Source: CAZTTH01 sp964615975 (GTDB lineage: Bacteria > Verrucomicrobiota > Lentisphaeria > JABSQK01 > JAJFLO01). From it: a DNA stretch of 64,000 nucleotides. The position numbers and the translations under genes are program-made. Numbering within the stretch: position 1 is the first letter of the stretch; every line of letters begins with the position of its first letter. Positions 15,670-25,658 of the stretch are shown here, piece by piece. The stretch covers positions 10,628 to 74,627 of the forward strand of contig CAZTTH010000016.1 of the NCBI GenBank assembly GCA_964615975.1. The letters are read 5' to 3'. The notes under the pieces are model-generated. The model made no database searches, was not told the DNA's origin, and saw nothing but the letters and a program-made list of their open reading frames with translations.

Positions 15670-17205
15670 TCATTGGGGCTGCTCTCCAGAAGTCAAACGA
15701 GCAAGCGCGGGGAGATTATAACGTTGTTGGATTCTTTTATTTTCCGCTTCAAAAGTTGTGGCATCGAAATAAATCACATAGGGCTCGTACTCAAATTCAA
15801 TCTTATGCAAACCGGCGCTGGGCTGCTCGAGTGCTTTGGGAACGTCTTCAAGGCAGCTGAGTGGGACATCATTGATTCTGGTCATGGGGAGAAATGCCAG
15901 GGATTCATAGCCGATATTGCCTTCGGAAGTGATGATATTGCTCAGAAAGACCAGCTTGTTGTCTGGCGCAATATCGTCCCATTGATGCCTTTCGTAATAG
16001 AGCAGCAAAGATGGCGCTGACGTTTGCCAATTATTCCATCTCATCAAATAGGGACGCGTCAATTCCTGAAGCACCATGCCGCCGACAATCATATATTTGG
16101 GGGCGGTATCGACCATGTAGGGCGGCACAGGATATTCCTGGACGGGTAGAGAACGCATCCGCATCGTCAGTCGTCGTTCGGTTTTATCGCGAAGAATCAG
16201 CAATCCAATGGTATCGCCGACATAACAATGGTTTGAGATAAAGTGGGAGATTCGTTGTTTGCCAAATTGCGCATCCTGAAAATGCCCGTTCTTATCGATC
16301 ATGATGCCATTAATCGCCAGCAGCACATCGCCTTTTTCGAGTCCCGCTTCGGCTGCCGGACTAGCGTTCCGAATATAATCGATAAAGACGCCATACTCAT
16401 TGCCGGTCACCCCGAGATAACGTCGTAATTGTCCGTCTTCCAATACTGAGTATGAAAAACCCGCCAGAGGAAACCCATCATAGTGGCCATCATTCAGGTC
16501 TTTCAGAAAATGGGTAATTACCGGCGCCGGTATCAGGGTCATGGTTTGGTTTCCCTGGTTGTGACTCATCATCAATCCCACCAGTCTGCCCCGGCGCACC
16601 GCAGGCAGGGTTTGACCGCCGCCAACTGCCGATAAAAGAACTTTTACTTTATACACAAGGTGGGGATTATCGGCATAGGGATAACCATTGACTTCAATTA
16701 ATTTGAGCTCCGCATCGGCGATCAGCGACATTCCGCTGGATTCGAATTGCCATACTTCCAGGCGATCCCCGATTTGATTGGGCTTTTTTTCCACGGGGAT
16801 GATTTTGGCGCCCGCGAGAAAGTCCGGGCGTTCCGGTTTCAATAACGCCAAATTAGCGCTATAATCGACCTGTACGATGGTGGCGGGAGATTGATTTTTA
16901 TCGCGGATCGATTCCAATAACACATAGGTATGGTTCTCCACCAGAGTGGCGGTTACCAAAACATGTTCCTTGTCGATTATCGCTCCAATGCCCTCACGGG
17001 AATAGGGGGTTTGTTTGTCCCATGGGCGAAAAATATCATAAGCCTGACTGGTGACCTTGACCCTGACCACGGCGCGATGGATATCATCTCGGCGATCAGA
17101 TCCATACATGGAAAGGACAAAAAGCATCCCCACGCACATCATCAAAAAGATCCCGCTAACTGAACTTTGCCGGAACCCAATATTTCTGTCGGATAAAGGG
17201 ATCAT
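15670..17205 (-). CDS. Membrane-anchored trypsin-like/PDZ protein lacking the catalytic triad
   Basis: The protein is about 511 residues: an N-terminal membrane anchor (about 15-34), an HtrA-like trypsin fold (about 45-235), a PDZ domain (about 250-345, with SPAAEAGLEKGDVLLAING), and a C-terminal region of about 165 residues that may hold a second, diverged PDZ. At the expected protease sites I read VTATLVEN where HtrA has His, YSANLALLK where HtrA has Asp, and VGGGQTLPAV where HtrA has GNSGGP. All three triad residues therefore look replaced (about L88, N118 and G197). It is probably a periplasmic non-enzymatic chaperone or scaffold. I start it at the ATG five bases after the hisG stop; the frame also opens at 17259. 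It is likely cotranscribed with hisI-hisG. Confidence 0.8.
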   Translation of the reverse strand: MIPLSDRNIGFRQSSVSGIFLMMCVGMLFVLSMYGSDRRDDIHRAVVRVKVTSQAYDIFRPWDKQTPYSREGIGAIIDKEHVLVTATLVENHTYVLLESIRDKNQSPATIVQVDYSANLALLKPERPDFLAGAKIIPVEKKPNQIGDRLEVWQFESSGMSLIADAELKLIEVNGYPYADNPHLVYKVKVLLSAVGGGQTLPAVRRGRLVGLMMSHNQGNQTMTLIPAPVITHFLKDLNDGHYDGFPLAGFSYSVLEDGQLRRYLGVTGNEYGVFIDYIRNASPAAEAGLEKGDVLLAINGIMIDKNGHFQDAQFGKQRISHFISNHCYVGDTIGLLILRDKTERRLTMRMRSLPVQEYPVPPYMVDTAPKYMIVGGMVLQELTRPYLMRWNNWQTSAPSLLLYYERHQWDDIAPDNKLVFLSNIITSEGNIGYESLAFLPMTRINDVPLSCLEDVPKALEQPSAGLHKIEFEYEPYVIYFDATTFEAENKRIQQRYNLPALARLTSGEQPQ

Positions 17206-17209
17206 GAGT

Positions 17210-18082
17210 TTATTCGACCAGCTTGTTGAGGGGATATTCGACAATTCCTTCGGCGCCAAATTCTTTTAATTTCGGGATCAGTTCCCGCGCCACATGTTCC
17301 TCGATAATCGTATTCAAAGCCACCCAGTCTTCGTCCAGTAATTGAGAAACCGTGGGGTTTCTCAATGCCGGTAAAACGGTGCGAATCTGGTCCAATTTAT
17401 GCTTGGGGAGATTGAGCATCAGCCCGACCCGATTTTCCGCGGTCAGCACAGCTTTCAATAACAATGCCAGCCGTTCAATTTTCCCCTTTTTGAAGGGATC
17501 ATTCATGGCGGTTTTATTGGCGATCAAGCGCGTCGTCGACACACAGACGGTGTCGATGATTTTCAGCTTATTGGCTTTTAACGATGAACCGGTTTCTGTA
17601 ATTTCCACAATTGCATCCGCCAGTATCGGCGGTTTGGCTTCGGTAGCTCCCCAACTGAATTCAACATCGGCTTCAACCCCATGTTTCTGTAAATAATTGC
17701 GGGTCATGTTCACCGCTTCAGTGGCAATCCGCTTGCCCTGGAGATCAGCAGGGGTCTTGATGGATGAGTTTTCCGGGACTGCCACCACCCAGCGCAAGGG
17801 GTGACGCCCGACCTTGCCATAAACCAGTTCAGCGACTTCGATGATCTGGGCGCCGCTTTCAAGAATCCAATCGTACCCGGTAATTCCCGCATCGAGCACA
17901 TCTTCTCCTACATAACGCGCCATTTCCTGGGCCCGGATCAGCAGGCATTCGATTTCAGGATCATCGATGTTTGGCACATAAGATCGCGAACTCAGGGTGA
18001 CTTTATAACCCGCCTTTGCCAGCATGTTGATGGTAGTATTTTCGAGACTGCCCTTGGGGATGCCTAATTTCAAAATGCTCAT
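17210..18082 (-). CDS. hisG: ATP phosphoribosyltransferase, long form
   Basis: HisG joins ATP and PRPP in the first step of histidine synthesis. The 290-residue length is that of the long form, whose C-terminal ACT-like domain binds histidine for feedback inhibition (here about 215-290). The N-terminal IPKGSLENTTINMLAKAGY, the central DAGITGYDWI, KRIATEAVNMTRNYL and DAIVEITETGSSLKAN are characteristic. The start overlaps the hisI stop by four bases (ATGA), so the two are translated together. Other his genes are not in the window. The PDZ-domain gene begins five bases after its stop. Confidence 0.96.
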   Translation of the reverse strand: MSILKLGIPKGSLENTTINMLAKAGYKVTLSSRSYVPNIDDPEIECLLIRAQEMARYVGEDVLDAGITGYDWILESGAQIIEVAELVYGKVGRHPLRWVVAVPENSSIKTPADLQGKRIATEAVNMTRNYLQKHGVEADVEFSWGATEAKPPILADAIVEITETGSSLKANKLKIIDTVCVSTTRLIANKTAMNDPFKKGKIERLALLLKAVLTAENRVGLMLNLPKHKLDQIRTVLPALRNPTVSQLLDEDWVALNTIIEEHVARELIPKLKEFGAEGIVEYPLNKLVE

Positions 18083-18468
18083 TGTGATTTCCTCTTTGCT
18101 GGTGATGGCGGTGCCGGGGTTACAGTGGTGTCAACCGGGATGAGCTTTCCTGCTTCAAGACGGCGATAAAAGCAGGACCGATTCCCGGTATGACAGGCAA
18201 CACCGCCGATTTGTTCAATTTTAAATATTACCGCGTCTTCATCACAATCGATCAAAATTTCCTTGACCACTTGCAAATGCCCTGAAGTTTCCCCTTTCTG
18301 CCATAATTCCCCGCGTGAGCGAGACCAATAAGTGGCATAACCGGTCGCCAGGGTTTTACGCCAGGACTCCTCATTGATATATGCCAGCATCAACACCTCG
18401 CCGGTATGATAATCCTGGGCCACCGCGGGAATTAACCCCTGCTCATTTTTGGCAAACGATAATTTCAT
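18079..18468 (-). CDS. hisI: Phosphoribosyl-AMP cyclohydrolase
   Basis: HisI opens the adenine ring of phosphoribosyl-AMP, the third step of histidine synthesis. It is 129 residues long with the classic zinc and magnesium motifs: VLMLAYINEESW, YATYWSRSRGELWQKGETSG, then LIDCDEDAVIFKI and VACHTGNRSCFYR, where the cysteines bind zinc. It is a stand-alone cyclohydrolase with no fused HisE domain; the separate pyrophosphohydrolase is not encoded here. The stop overlaps the hisG start. Confidence 0.96.
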   Translation of the reverse strand: MKLSFAKNEQGLIPAVAQDYHTGEVLMLAYINEESWRKTLATGYATYWSRSRGELWQKGETSGHLQVVKEILIDCDEDAVIFKIEQIGGVACHTGNRSCFYRRLEAGKLIPVDTTVTPAPPSPAKRKSQ

Positions 18469-18902
18469 GCTGACTCAACACGATCCGTCGATGATGATAT
18501 ATTGCATTCGCAACAGAAAATTCCCTGAGTTAATGATTGCGAATATCCGCATTGGTTTGTCAATGACTGCCGGCAACCCGTTGGGTAATGCCGCTCCCAT
18601 TGAAGATCGATACTTTTGCTTCATCAAGGAGCGATTGCAACGAAGAAAATTAAAATACTGGAATTTGTGATTAGATCAGTGAACTTAGAGCCGATTGACA
18701 CCTTGGCGGTACAACTAAATCAGGAAACGGCAAGGGGATAAATTTGCGAAAGCCGCCGTTCCTATCCGGCGGTAAAGCGTGCAATCTTTTTTTAAAACCT
18801 GATGGTGTTCAGTAAAACTTTTTTTAGTATTAACGGGAATTTCCACTCAGCTCGCGCGGGTTTTTAACCTTAAATCTTTATAAAATTTGTAACTTTACTG
18901 TT
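18469..18902. other. Intergenic region between hisI and the glycosyltransferase
   Basis: There is no convincing gene in these 434 bases. A 73-codon open frame on the plus strand (ending 18670) has no family resemblance and starts inside hisI. A small hairpin, CCGCCG (18753-18758) with CGGCGG (18767-18772), is followed after 13 bases by a T-run. TTGACA occurs at 18695-18700 without a good -10 box. The region must hold the divergent promoters of hisI and the downstream gene. Confidence 0.5.
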
Positions 18903-20819
18903 ATGTATATCGAACACCCCTGCCCCCGGCATTGGACATTAATTTTTGTGGTTGTATTTGTGTTGCTTGCTCTTCCGGATATCTGGATTCCGGGATTGAC
19001 GATCCCCGAAGCAACAAACGCTGTGACGGCAAAAGAGTTTCTCGCTACCGGGAATTATTTCCTCCCCACCTACTTCGGAGAGCCTGCCCCATCTCCTCCA
19101 TTGCCAGCCTGGATGATGACCGTTTTCTGGCATCTACTTCCGATTAATGAGTTCACCGTGCGCCTGATCAATGTGATTGCCTTGATTCTGCTGACAGGCA
19201 TCGGCGCCCATATTTCCTGGCAGGTTACCCGCAATGCGCAGAGCACGGCAGTTACCGCAGCCGCGATCATGTCTTCGGTCCTGGCATTAAAATTGAGTGG
19301 GCGGGGTGATGGAGAATTATTTTTTTGCCTGTTGATCAATGCCTCCTGGTATAGCTGGTTTTATTTCAGTCGTGAAAAACATCAATGGTTGCTGGCATGG
19401 TTCAGTGCCCATCTGCTTGTCGCTTTAGCGATTCTAACCGGTGGATTACGGGCACTGGTAATTTTTTACCTGCCGTTATTGTTTTTACGTCGGCCATTGA
19501 CCATCTGGCGGCGTTTGCGTCAATTTGATCACCTTTTTTCGCTGTCCATTCTGGTCGGCTGTATCATGATCTGGTTGATGTTAATCCCCATGCAGAGCAA
19601 AGCCCTCTTCGCATTTTGGGATCAATATCAACTGCCCTCTACCGGGCAGGCATATATTAAACAACTGGCGCTCTTTCCGCTGCTATCAACTTGTTACTAT
19701 ATCCCATGGATTTTCCTGACCTGGCCAGCCTTCTGCATGGCATTTCGGCCCATGGAAAAAACCCCGATCATCAGCCAATTCCTGCGCACCATCATCCTCA
19801 GTTTTTTCCTCATTTTTTGGTTTATCCCAGAACTCAATCCAGAAGATTTAACCTTCCTGATCGGGCCATTATCAATTCTGGTTGGATTCAATTACGAACT
19901 CTTGGTCAGGCGTTATGGGAAACAACTGTTGTTAGTTCCGGCATGGTTATGCAAACTCTCCCTGACAGCTCTTTCCACGGGGTGGATTGTCATCATTTTT
20001 TTCCGCTGGGAAAAAATCGAATCCACCCCTGAAATCTGGTATTTTTCACTCCTGATCACCCTCCTCTCCGCTCTCCTCGCATGGATCCTGTTAAAACAGA
20101 AATTATCCATTCCCATTTGGATGTTGGTTTTGCTTGCAACCGTTGCCTGTAGATGGGGATATGCTGGATTTTATCATCTGGCGGTTGGTGACCATAAGAG
20201 CCAAGCCAAGATCCAAGGCGTTAACCTGAGCAAAATTGTCCCCAGTGAAAATCAGGTCTTTGTATTAACGAATGATACTGCCATTCTTTCCGTCCAAGGG
20301 TTTTACCTCAATCGTCCGGTGATAAAAATCACCAGTCCGGATGATCTGCCAAATTATGAAGACACCACCTATGTGCTGGCCTCTGAACGCATGACCCAAA
20401 CCCAACAACGCACCTGGTCTGCCATCAGCGAGACAATTGAATCTGATGGGCGCAAATTTCGTTTATGGAAAGCTGTCAATCGTCGTATTGGAATTACCCC
20501 TGATCGTGTCCGCTTCAGTTATAATCCGATTTTACAAAAATACGAAATTTCACAACAATCCGTGCTCTTGAGCAATCGCATCTCGAAACCACTGGAAATC
20601 ACCCTTAATGGAGGTGATGCCAAAATATTCAGGATCATTAATCCCTCCAGCAAAACCCTTATCCTCGATAAACGATCGCGGCAGGAGTTGACCATTGAGA
20701 TCAATCCCGCATTCATTCCGGACGATGATATCACCAAGATCATAACCCTGCAATTTTCGTACAACAATGAAATCCTGACCCGGCAAATCGAAATTACCGT
20801 CGGGCCATTGAATCGCTAA
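18903..20819 (+). CDS. ArnT/PMT-like membrane glycosyltransferase (GT39/83-like)
   Basis: This 638-residue protein has about 12 hydrophobic helices (to about residue 430) and a soluble C-terminal part of about 200 residues with beta-rich character. The first periplasmic loop keeps the family layout: 'EA...A.EFLATGNYFLPTY' followed by GEPAPSPPLPAWM, comparable to ArnT's 'DE.RYAEI...GdW..P.l.g..YFeKPPl'. The usual catalytic Asp of the D-E pair reads Pro (IPEATN), although the Glu is kept. It would use a polyprenyl-phosphate sugar to modify a lipid or protein at the periplasmic face, if active. The distal soluble domain is not typical of ArnT. It is followed by folC after 22 bases. Confidence 0.72.
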   Translation: MYIEHPCPRHWTLIFVVVFVLLALPDIWIPGLTIPEATNAVTAKEFLATGNYFLPTYFGEPAPSPPLPAWMMTVFWHLLPINEFTVRLINVIALILLTGIGAHISWQVTRNAQSTAVTAAAIMSSVLALKLSGRGDGELFFCLLINASWYSWFYFSREKHQWLLAWFSAHLLVALAILTGGLRALVIFYLPLLFLRRPLTIWRRLRQFDHLFSLSILVGCIMIWLMLIPMQSKALFAFWDQYQLPSTGQAYIKQLALFPLLSTCYYIPWIFLTWPAFCMAFRPMEKTPIISQFLRTIILSFFLIFWFIPELNPEDLTFLIGPLSILVGFNYELLVRRYGKQLLLVPAWLCKLSLTALSTGWIVIIFFRWEKIESTPEIWYFSLLITLLSALLAWILLKQKLSIPIWMLVLLATVACRWGYAGFYHLAVGDHKSQAKIQGVNLSKIVPSENQVFVLTNDTAILSVQGFYLNRPVIKITSPDDLPNYEDTTYVLASERMTQTQQRTWSAISETIESDGRKFRLWKAVNRRIGITPDRVRFSYNPILQKYEISQQSVLLSNRISKPLEITLNGGDAKIFRIINPSSKTLILDKRSRQELTIEINPAFIPDDDITKIITLQFSYNNEILTRQIEITVGPLNR

Positions 20820-20841
20820 TCGGTTTTATCTCATCCCAACC

Positions 20842-22167
20842 ATGAATTCCGATATTGAAACGCTAAAATTCCTGGAAAATCGGTATTACACCGGCATCAA
20901 ATTCGGCTTGGAAAATACCCAAAGAATGCTGGCTTATTTGGGCAATCCCCATCATTCCCTGCGTTGTATCCATATCGCCGGAACCAATGGCAAGGGGTCC
21001 GTGTGTGCCATGTTGCACGGGGCATTGGTTAAAGCGGGCTATAAAACCGGTCTTTACACTTCGCCCCATCTGATTTCGGTGAGAGAGCGATTACGCATCA
21101 ACGGCGAGCCCATATCGAATGCGGAGCTGACAACTGTGGTGAACTTCGTTGACGCACAAGCCCGGGCTTTATTTAACTGTGGCGACCGCTATCCCTTGAC
21201 CTTCTTTGAACTCTTAACGGTAATGGCGTTGCTTTATTTCCACCAGCAAGGGGTAGATTACCTCATCATGGAAGTGGGATTGGGAGGCCGCCTGGATAGC
21301 ACCAATGTCATTAACCCCTGCCTCTCGGTGATTACCTCAATTGATTATGATCATATGAACTTTCTGGGCAACACCCTGATCGAAATCGCCCGTGAGAAAG
21401 CCGGAATCATCAAACCTCATATCCCGCTTGTCTGTGGCGCCACACAGCCAGAAGTCCAACGCTGCATCAGGGAAGCGGCAACACATTGTCAATCGACTGT
21501 TTGCATGATCGGTCACGACTTTGATCCGGAGACCTGGGAGGTTGCCAACATCAACGGGAAGATGGTGCAAACCAATAAAATCAGATGGGGGAAAAGAACC
21601 ATTTACTTAAAGACTCGGTTGTTGGGCCGGCATCAATGCGCCAATGCCGCGATTGTCTATGCCATCTTGCAGCAGTTAAAAAAGCAACATCCACGGTTTC
21701 CCCTGAGACGGGGCCTGGCGGGTATCCATGAGGCTTTATGGCCGGGGCGACTGCAATCTTTGGCACATGGGATGATCGTCGATGCCGCTCATAATCCCGC
21801 GGGTGTTGCGGTTGTGGTGACGAGTTTGAAACAAATTTTTCCGCGAAAAAAATGGCGGGTGATTTTCGCGGTTCTGAAAGATAAAAACTGGCGTGAAATG
21901 TTGGATTTACTCATCCCGATAACCAAGAAATTTTTTCTCACCAGTGTCTCCCATGAACGCGCGGAATCGGGTGAAGCGATCGCCGCCCATCTGGCAGAAA
22001 ACGCAACTTCTATCGGATATGAAGTTTGTGCCAGTGCCAGTGAGGCATTAAACAAAATCGGTATTGAAGGTGATCGGCTGGCGATTGGATCTCTCTATCT
22101 CATTGGGGAAGTGATGGCCTATTATAATCCCAGCCCTGTTCTCCCGGCGATTATTGATGAGTCATAG
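20842..22167 (+). CDS. folC: Folylpolyglutamate synthase / dihydrofolate synthase
   Basis: FolC adds glutamate to dihydropteroate and to folates, an ATP-dependent ligation of the Mur ligase type. It is 441 residues long. The P-loop is HIAGTNGKGSVCAMLHGAL (about 44-62). This is followed by GLYTSPHLISVRERLRINGE, the metal-binding VDYLIMEVGLGGRLDSTNV, ITSIDYDHMNFLGNTL, EKAGIIKPHIPLV, and the C-terminal-domain signature DAAHNPAGVAV. The N-terminus SDIETLKFLENRYYTGIKFGL, with the downstream helix, is standard. It is preceded by a membrane glycosyltransferase 22 bases upstream and followed by a long gene-free stretch. Confidence 0.95.
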   Translation: MNSDIETLKFLENRYYTGIKFGLENTQRMLAYLGNPHHSLRCIHIAGTNGKGSVCAMLHGALVKAGYKTGLYTSPHLISVRERLRINGEPISNAELTTVVNFVDAQARALFNCGDRYPLTFFELLTVMALLYFHQQGVDYLIMEVGLGGRLDSTNVINPCLSVITSIDYDHMNFLGNTLIEIAREKAGIIKPHIPLVCGATQPEVQRCIREAATHCQSTVCMIGHDFDPETWEVANINGKMVQTNKIRWGKRTIYLKTRLLGRHQCANAAIVYAILQQLKKQHPRFPLRRGLAGIHEALWPGRLQSLAHGMIVDAAHNPAGVAVVVTSLKQIFPRKKWRVIFAVLKDKNWREMLDLLIPITKKFFLTSVSHERAESGEAIAAHLAENATSIGYEVCASASEALNKIGIEGDRLAIGSLYLIGEVMAYYNPSPVLPAIIDES

Positions 22168-23548
22168 TTAGTCACTTATCTACCAACTTCCGCGAAACAT
22201 AAAAAGAAATTCTCGCCGGTCCGAGGCATTCGTTTGCATGGGGCGAATCTAAAATCAGAAAGCGAAAATTTGCTTGCGGCTCTGCCGCCTTGGAGTTATG
22301 CAGATGATTGAGTTGAACTCAAAAATAGTTCCGGTTTTGATATACAGGATGATATTTGGAGCGATACTCCCGACACCTCCTGGTGTCAATAATCGTTTGT
22401 TGGCTCAAGCGCAACCATTCCTGAACGCGGATTTTCCGCCGTTGGGACTGTTTCGTCTGACCTTGATGCCACTGCCCTGGCAATCCGTCGGATTAATCTA
22501 TTCCTCTTGTCTTCTCCTCCTTTGTCCAAGTACACTTTCCCCGGCTTCCGCCACACCGGAATAAAAACGATCTGTCCGTTCACAAAAAGTATCGGCTGGT
22601 GATAAACCTCCCATTTTTGTCGTGATGATTGCCGATCGATTTGCACCACGTGCATGGCGGGTCTGTCTCTCCGCCATCTTCACCATCGTCATGGCCCTCA
22701 CCGATCAGTCGCATTCAGATCGCGACGCCATTTGCTGGCTCTAGGAACTATTGGCTGCATCCCCCGACCACCTGAGCTCCGAGTATCCCACCCTGACCGC
22801 CAGACAGATCATCAAACTGACCTGCGAGCAAACACCACTGCCACAAACTCACCCGCTCAGTGCCGTCACTCATTATCATTATTGGCGCATCCATTGCCCC
22901 GCTTTGCCGCCACCATCCCAAGGACAGCGCTCATTCGAAGCCCCCTGCGTCGGCAGCTTGTGTCAAACCGTTTTCATGTACGGCCCGAGGTATTGCAGCG
23001 CGGATCGATGACCTTAGACCATGCAATTGTGGTGTATACATGCAGAAGTTTTTTTTCTTCCGCTTGGCGTCATAGCGGTAATCCGAGACCTGTTGTTTAT
23101 TGGCGTTTTTGCTATTTTTTCCGCCCATGAATCAAATCCTAAAACAAATGGTTAACAATATTCTATTATTATAATTGGCGACAGAATAAATGTAAGATGT
23201 AATCAACTCTTCTGATTTTTGTTATCCCTAGTCAGACAAAATGGTTATATCATTTGCTTCCTGTTCGATTGATCGAAATGCCAATTATCACAAAGTCGAG
23301 ATCGGTAATAATGTAAAAATTAATGGCTCGCCACTTATCGCGTTTTACTCTTGGGAACCACCTGCTATATTCCCTGTCCAATTTTATCGGTTTTTTTACC
23401 TGATTTGAAGCTGGCATAACCCTGTTTATATTCGGCATTCATGGTATCAGCCTACCCGTTTCCCAATCAGGTGAATTTTATTTTAAATGCAACTACAAAT
23501 ACAAAATCAATCCTAACAACTCTGATCATTAGATATCATTATCAACCC
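22168..23548. other. Long gene-free stretch between folC and htpG
   Basis: In these ~1.4 kb I find no intact gene. Several open frames of 60-160 codons exist on both strands (for example 22654-23130 plus and 22386-22655 minus). They overlap each other, have compositions rich in Arg, His, Pro or Ser, and match nothing I recognise. The 22.27-23.13 kb part is GC-richer than the 23.13-23.55 kb part, which is AT-rich and should carry the htpG promoter. A decayed gene or mobile-element remnant is possible but not shown. Confidence 0.5.
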
Positions 23549-23559
23549 AAGGAGGCCCC

Positions 23560-25500
23560 ATGTCAGCCAGCAAAAAGAAATTCAAAACCGAAGTCCAGGA
23601 ACTGCTCAACCTGGTGATTCATTCACTCTATTCCAATACCGACATCTTTCTCCGTGAACTGATTTCGAATTCATCGGATGCCATCGACCGGCTGCGCTTC
23701 GAAATCTTAACCAATAAAAATCTGGTTGAGGTCAATCCGGAAGGAAAAATCAAGGTCGCTCACGACAAGGAAGCCAAAACCATTACCATCAGCGACAACG
23801 GCATTGGAATGAACCGTCAGGAAGTGGAAGAAAACATCGGCACCATCGCGCACTCGGGAACCCGGACTTTTCTTGAGGAATTAAAGAAAAGCTCTTCAAG
23901 TGAACGGCTGGAGATGATCGGCCAGTTCGGGGTGGGTTTTTATTCCGCCTTCATGGTCGCTCATGAAGTCTCCCTGATCACCCGCAAGGCCGGCGCCAGC
24001 GAAGCGGTGAAATGGAGCTCCAAGGGCGATGGCTCCTATCTTATCGATGACTGCGAAAAGGCGGAACATGGGACGGAGGTCACCCTGCATCTGCGTGAAG
24101 ACAAGGCAAGTGATTACCTGGAAGATTGGAAACTGCGCCAGATCATCAAGAAATACTCCGATTTCGTTGAATACCCGATCGTCATGGAGGTGCAGAAGGA
24201 ACCTGAAAAGGCCGACAAAGATGACCAGGACGCCGAGAAGAAAAAACCGGAATATGAAGAGCAGACCATCAACTCGATGAAAGCGATCTGGATGCGCTCG
24301 AAGGACGAGATCAAGGACGAGGAATACAACGACTTTTATATGCACATCTCCCATGATTACGCGAACCCGTTGAAAACCATTCATTATTCGGCGGAAGGCG
24401 CGATCGAATTCAAAGCCCTGCTCTATATTCCCACGAAAGCTCCGTTCGATCTGTTCACCCGCGAAGATCAACGCAAGGGCATACACCTGTATGTCAAACG
24501 GGTTTATATCATGGATGACTGCAAGGAAATTTTGCCGGAATACCTCCGCTTTATCAAAGGGGTGGTGGAATCGAGTGATCTGCCATTGAACATTTCGCGC
24601 GAGATCCTCCAGGAAAATGCCATGATCAAGAAGATTCAGAAGAATCTCGTCGGCAAAATCCTCGGCACCCTCAAGGAAATGAAGGAGAAATCACCGGAAG
24701 ATTACCTGAAGTTCTATGGCGAATTCGGACGATTGCTTAAGGAAGGGGTTTATTTCGACTATGCCAACAAGGAGAAACTCCAGGATCTGGTCATGTTCGA
24801 AAGCACCAAATCCGAAGGCAAATTGAATTTTCTCCGCGATTATGTCACACGCATGGATCCCAAGCAAACGGAAATTTATTACCTCGCCGGAGAAAATCGC
24901 TCCACCGTCGAAAATTCACCACAACTGGAAATCTTCAAGGCGAAGGACATCGAAGTCCTGCTCCTGACTGATCCCATCGATGATTGGGCGATGCAGGGAT
25001 TGAGTGAATTCGATGGCAAAAAATTCAAGGCCATCGACCGGGGCGATCTGAATCTTGATTTCAAGGATGACGCCAAACCCAGCGCCGAAACGCAGAAGGA
25101 ATCTGAAGCCAAATTCAAGGATTTTCTCGAATTTGTCAAGGAACGCTTATCCGAGGATGTCAAGGAAGTACGCTTGTCCAATCGTCTGACCGACAGCGCC
25201 AGTTGTCTGGTCGCTGATGAGCATGGCATGAGCGCCCACATGGAACGCATGTTCAAGGCGATGAATCAGCAGGCGCCGCCCAATAAACGGGTATTGGAAT
25301 TAAATCCCAACCATCCGGTGGTGGGGATCATGGAAAAACTATACCGCAAGGATAAAAACGATCATAGGTTGGGCAATTATATCGATCTGCTCTTCAATCT
25401 GGCATTATTGGCGGAAGGCTCGCCGATCCGCAATCTGCAGCAGATCAACCGTTCCATCAGCGAACTGATGGTTTTTGAAGGCAACACGCTGGTTCAATAA
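23560..25500 (+). CDS. htpG: Hsp90-family chaperone HtpG
   Basis: HtpG is the bacterial Hsp90, a dimeric ATP-dependent chaperone of the cytoplasm. The protein has 646 residues against about 620-630 in E. coli. The N-terminal GHKL ATPase is clear: LRELISNSSDAIDRLRF, ITISDNGIGMNRQEVEENIG, and IGQFGVGFYSAFMVAHEV. A charged insert of Lys/Asp/Glu at about 210-235 links to the middle domain, which has LPLNISREILQEN. The C-terminal dimerisation domain ends with a short tail. AAGGAGG lies four bases before the ATG (23549-23555), one of the strongest ribosome-binding sites in the window, in keeping with high expression. Confidence 0.97.
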   Translation: MSASKKKFKTEVQELLNLVIHSLYSNTDIFLRELISNSSDAIDRLRFEILTNKNLVEVNPEGKIKVAHDKEAKTITISDNGIGMNRQEVEENIGTIAHSGTRTFLEELKKSSSSERLEMIGQFGVGFYSAFMVAHEVSLITRKAGASEAVKWSSKGDGSYLIDDCEKAEHGTEVTLHLREDKASDYLEDWKLRQIIKKYSDFVEYPIVMEVQKEPEKADKDDQDAEKKKPEYEEQTINSMKAIWMRSKDEIKDEEYNDFYMHISHDYANPLKTIHYSAEGAIEFKALLYIPTKAPFDLFTREDQRKGIHLYVKRVYIMDDCKEILPEYLRFIKGVVESSDLPLNISREILQENAMIKKIQKNLVGKILGTLKEMKEKSPEDYLKFYGEFGRLLKEGVYFDYANKEKLQDLVMFESTKSEGKLNFLRDYVTRMDPKQTEIYYLAGENRSTVENSPQLEIFKAKDIEVLLLTDPIDDWAMQGLSEFDGKKFKAIDRGDLNLDFKDDAKPSAETQKESEAKFKDFLEFVKERLSEDVKEVRLSNRLTDSASCLVADEHGMSAHMERMFKAMNQQAPPNKRVLELNPNHPVVGIMEKLYRKDKNDHRLGNYIDLLFNLALLAEGSPIRNLQQINRSISELMVFEGNTLVQ

Positions 25501-25658
25501 TCGGCTATCAGTACCAGATCATTACTCATGGAGGCAATAAGTCGGAAGAATAACTGCTCGACCGACCGAGGTACCAGGCGCGACCTTTTCCCTCAAAATA
25601 ATGAGTTCGGGCGGGAAATCAGCGCTGGGAAAACCAATCGTTATCATCACATTGGTGG

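Noticed and set aside
18449..18670. A 73-codon open frame starting inside hisI
   Set aside because: No ribosome-binding site, no family resemblance, and the start lies in the opposite-strand hisI gene.
22654..23130. A 158-codon plus-strand open frame in the folC-htpG gap
   Set aside because: It is rich in Arg, His, Pro and Ser, overlaps several other open frames on both strands, and resembles no known family; it reads as chance in GC-rich sequence.
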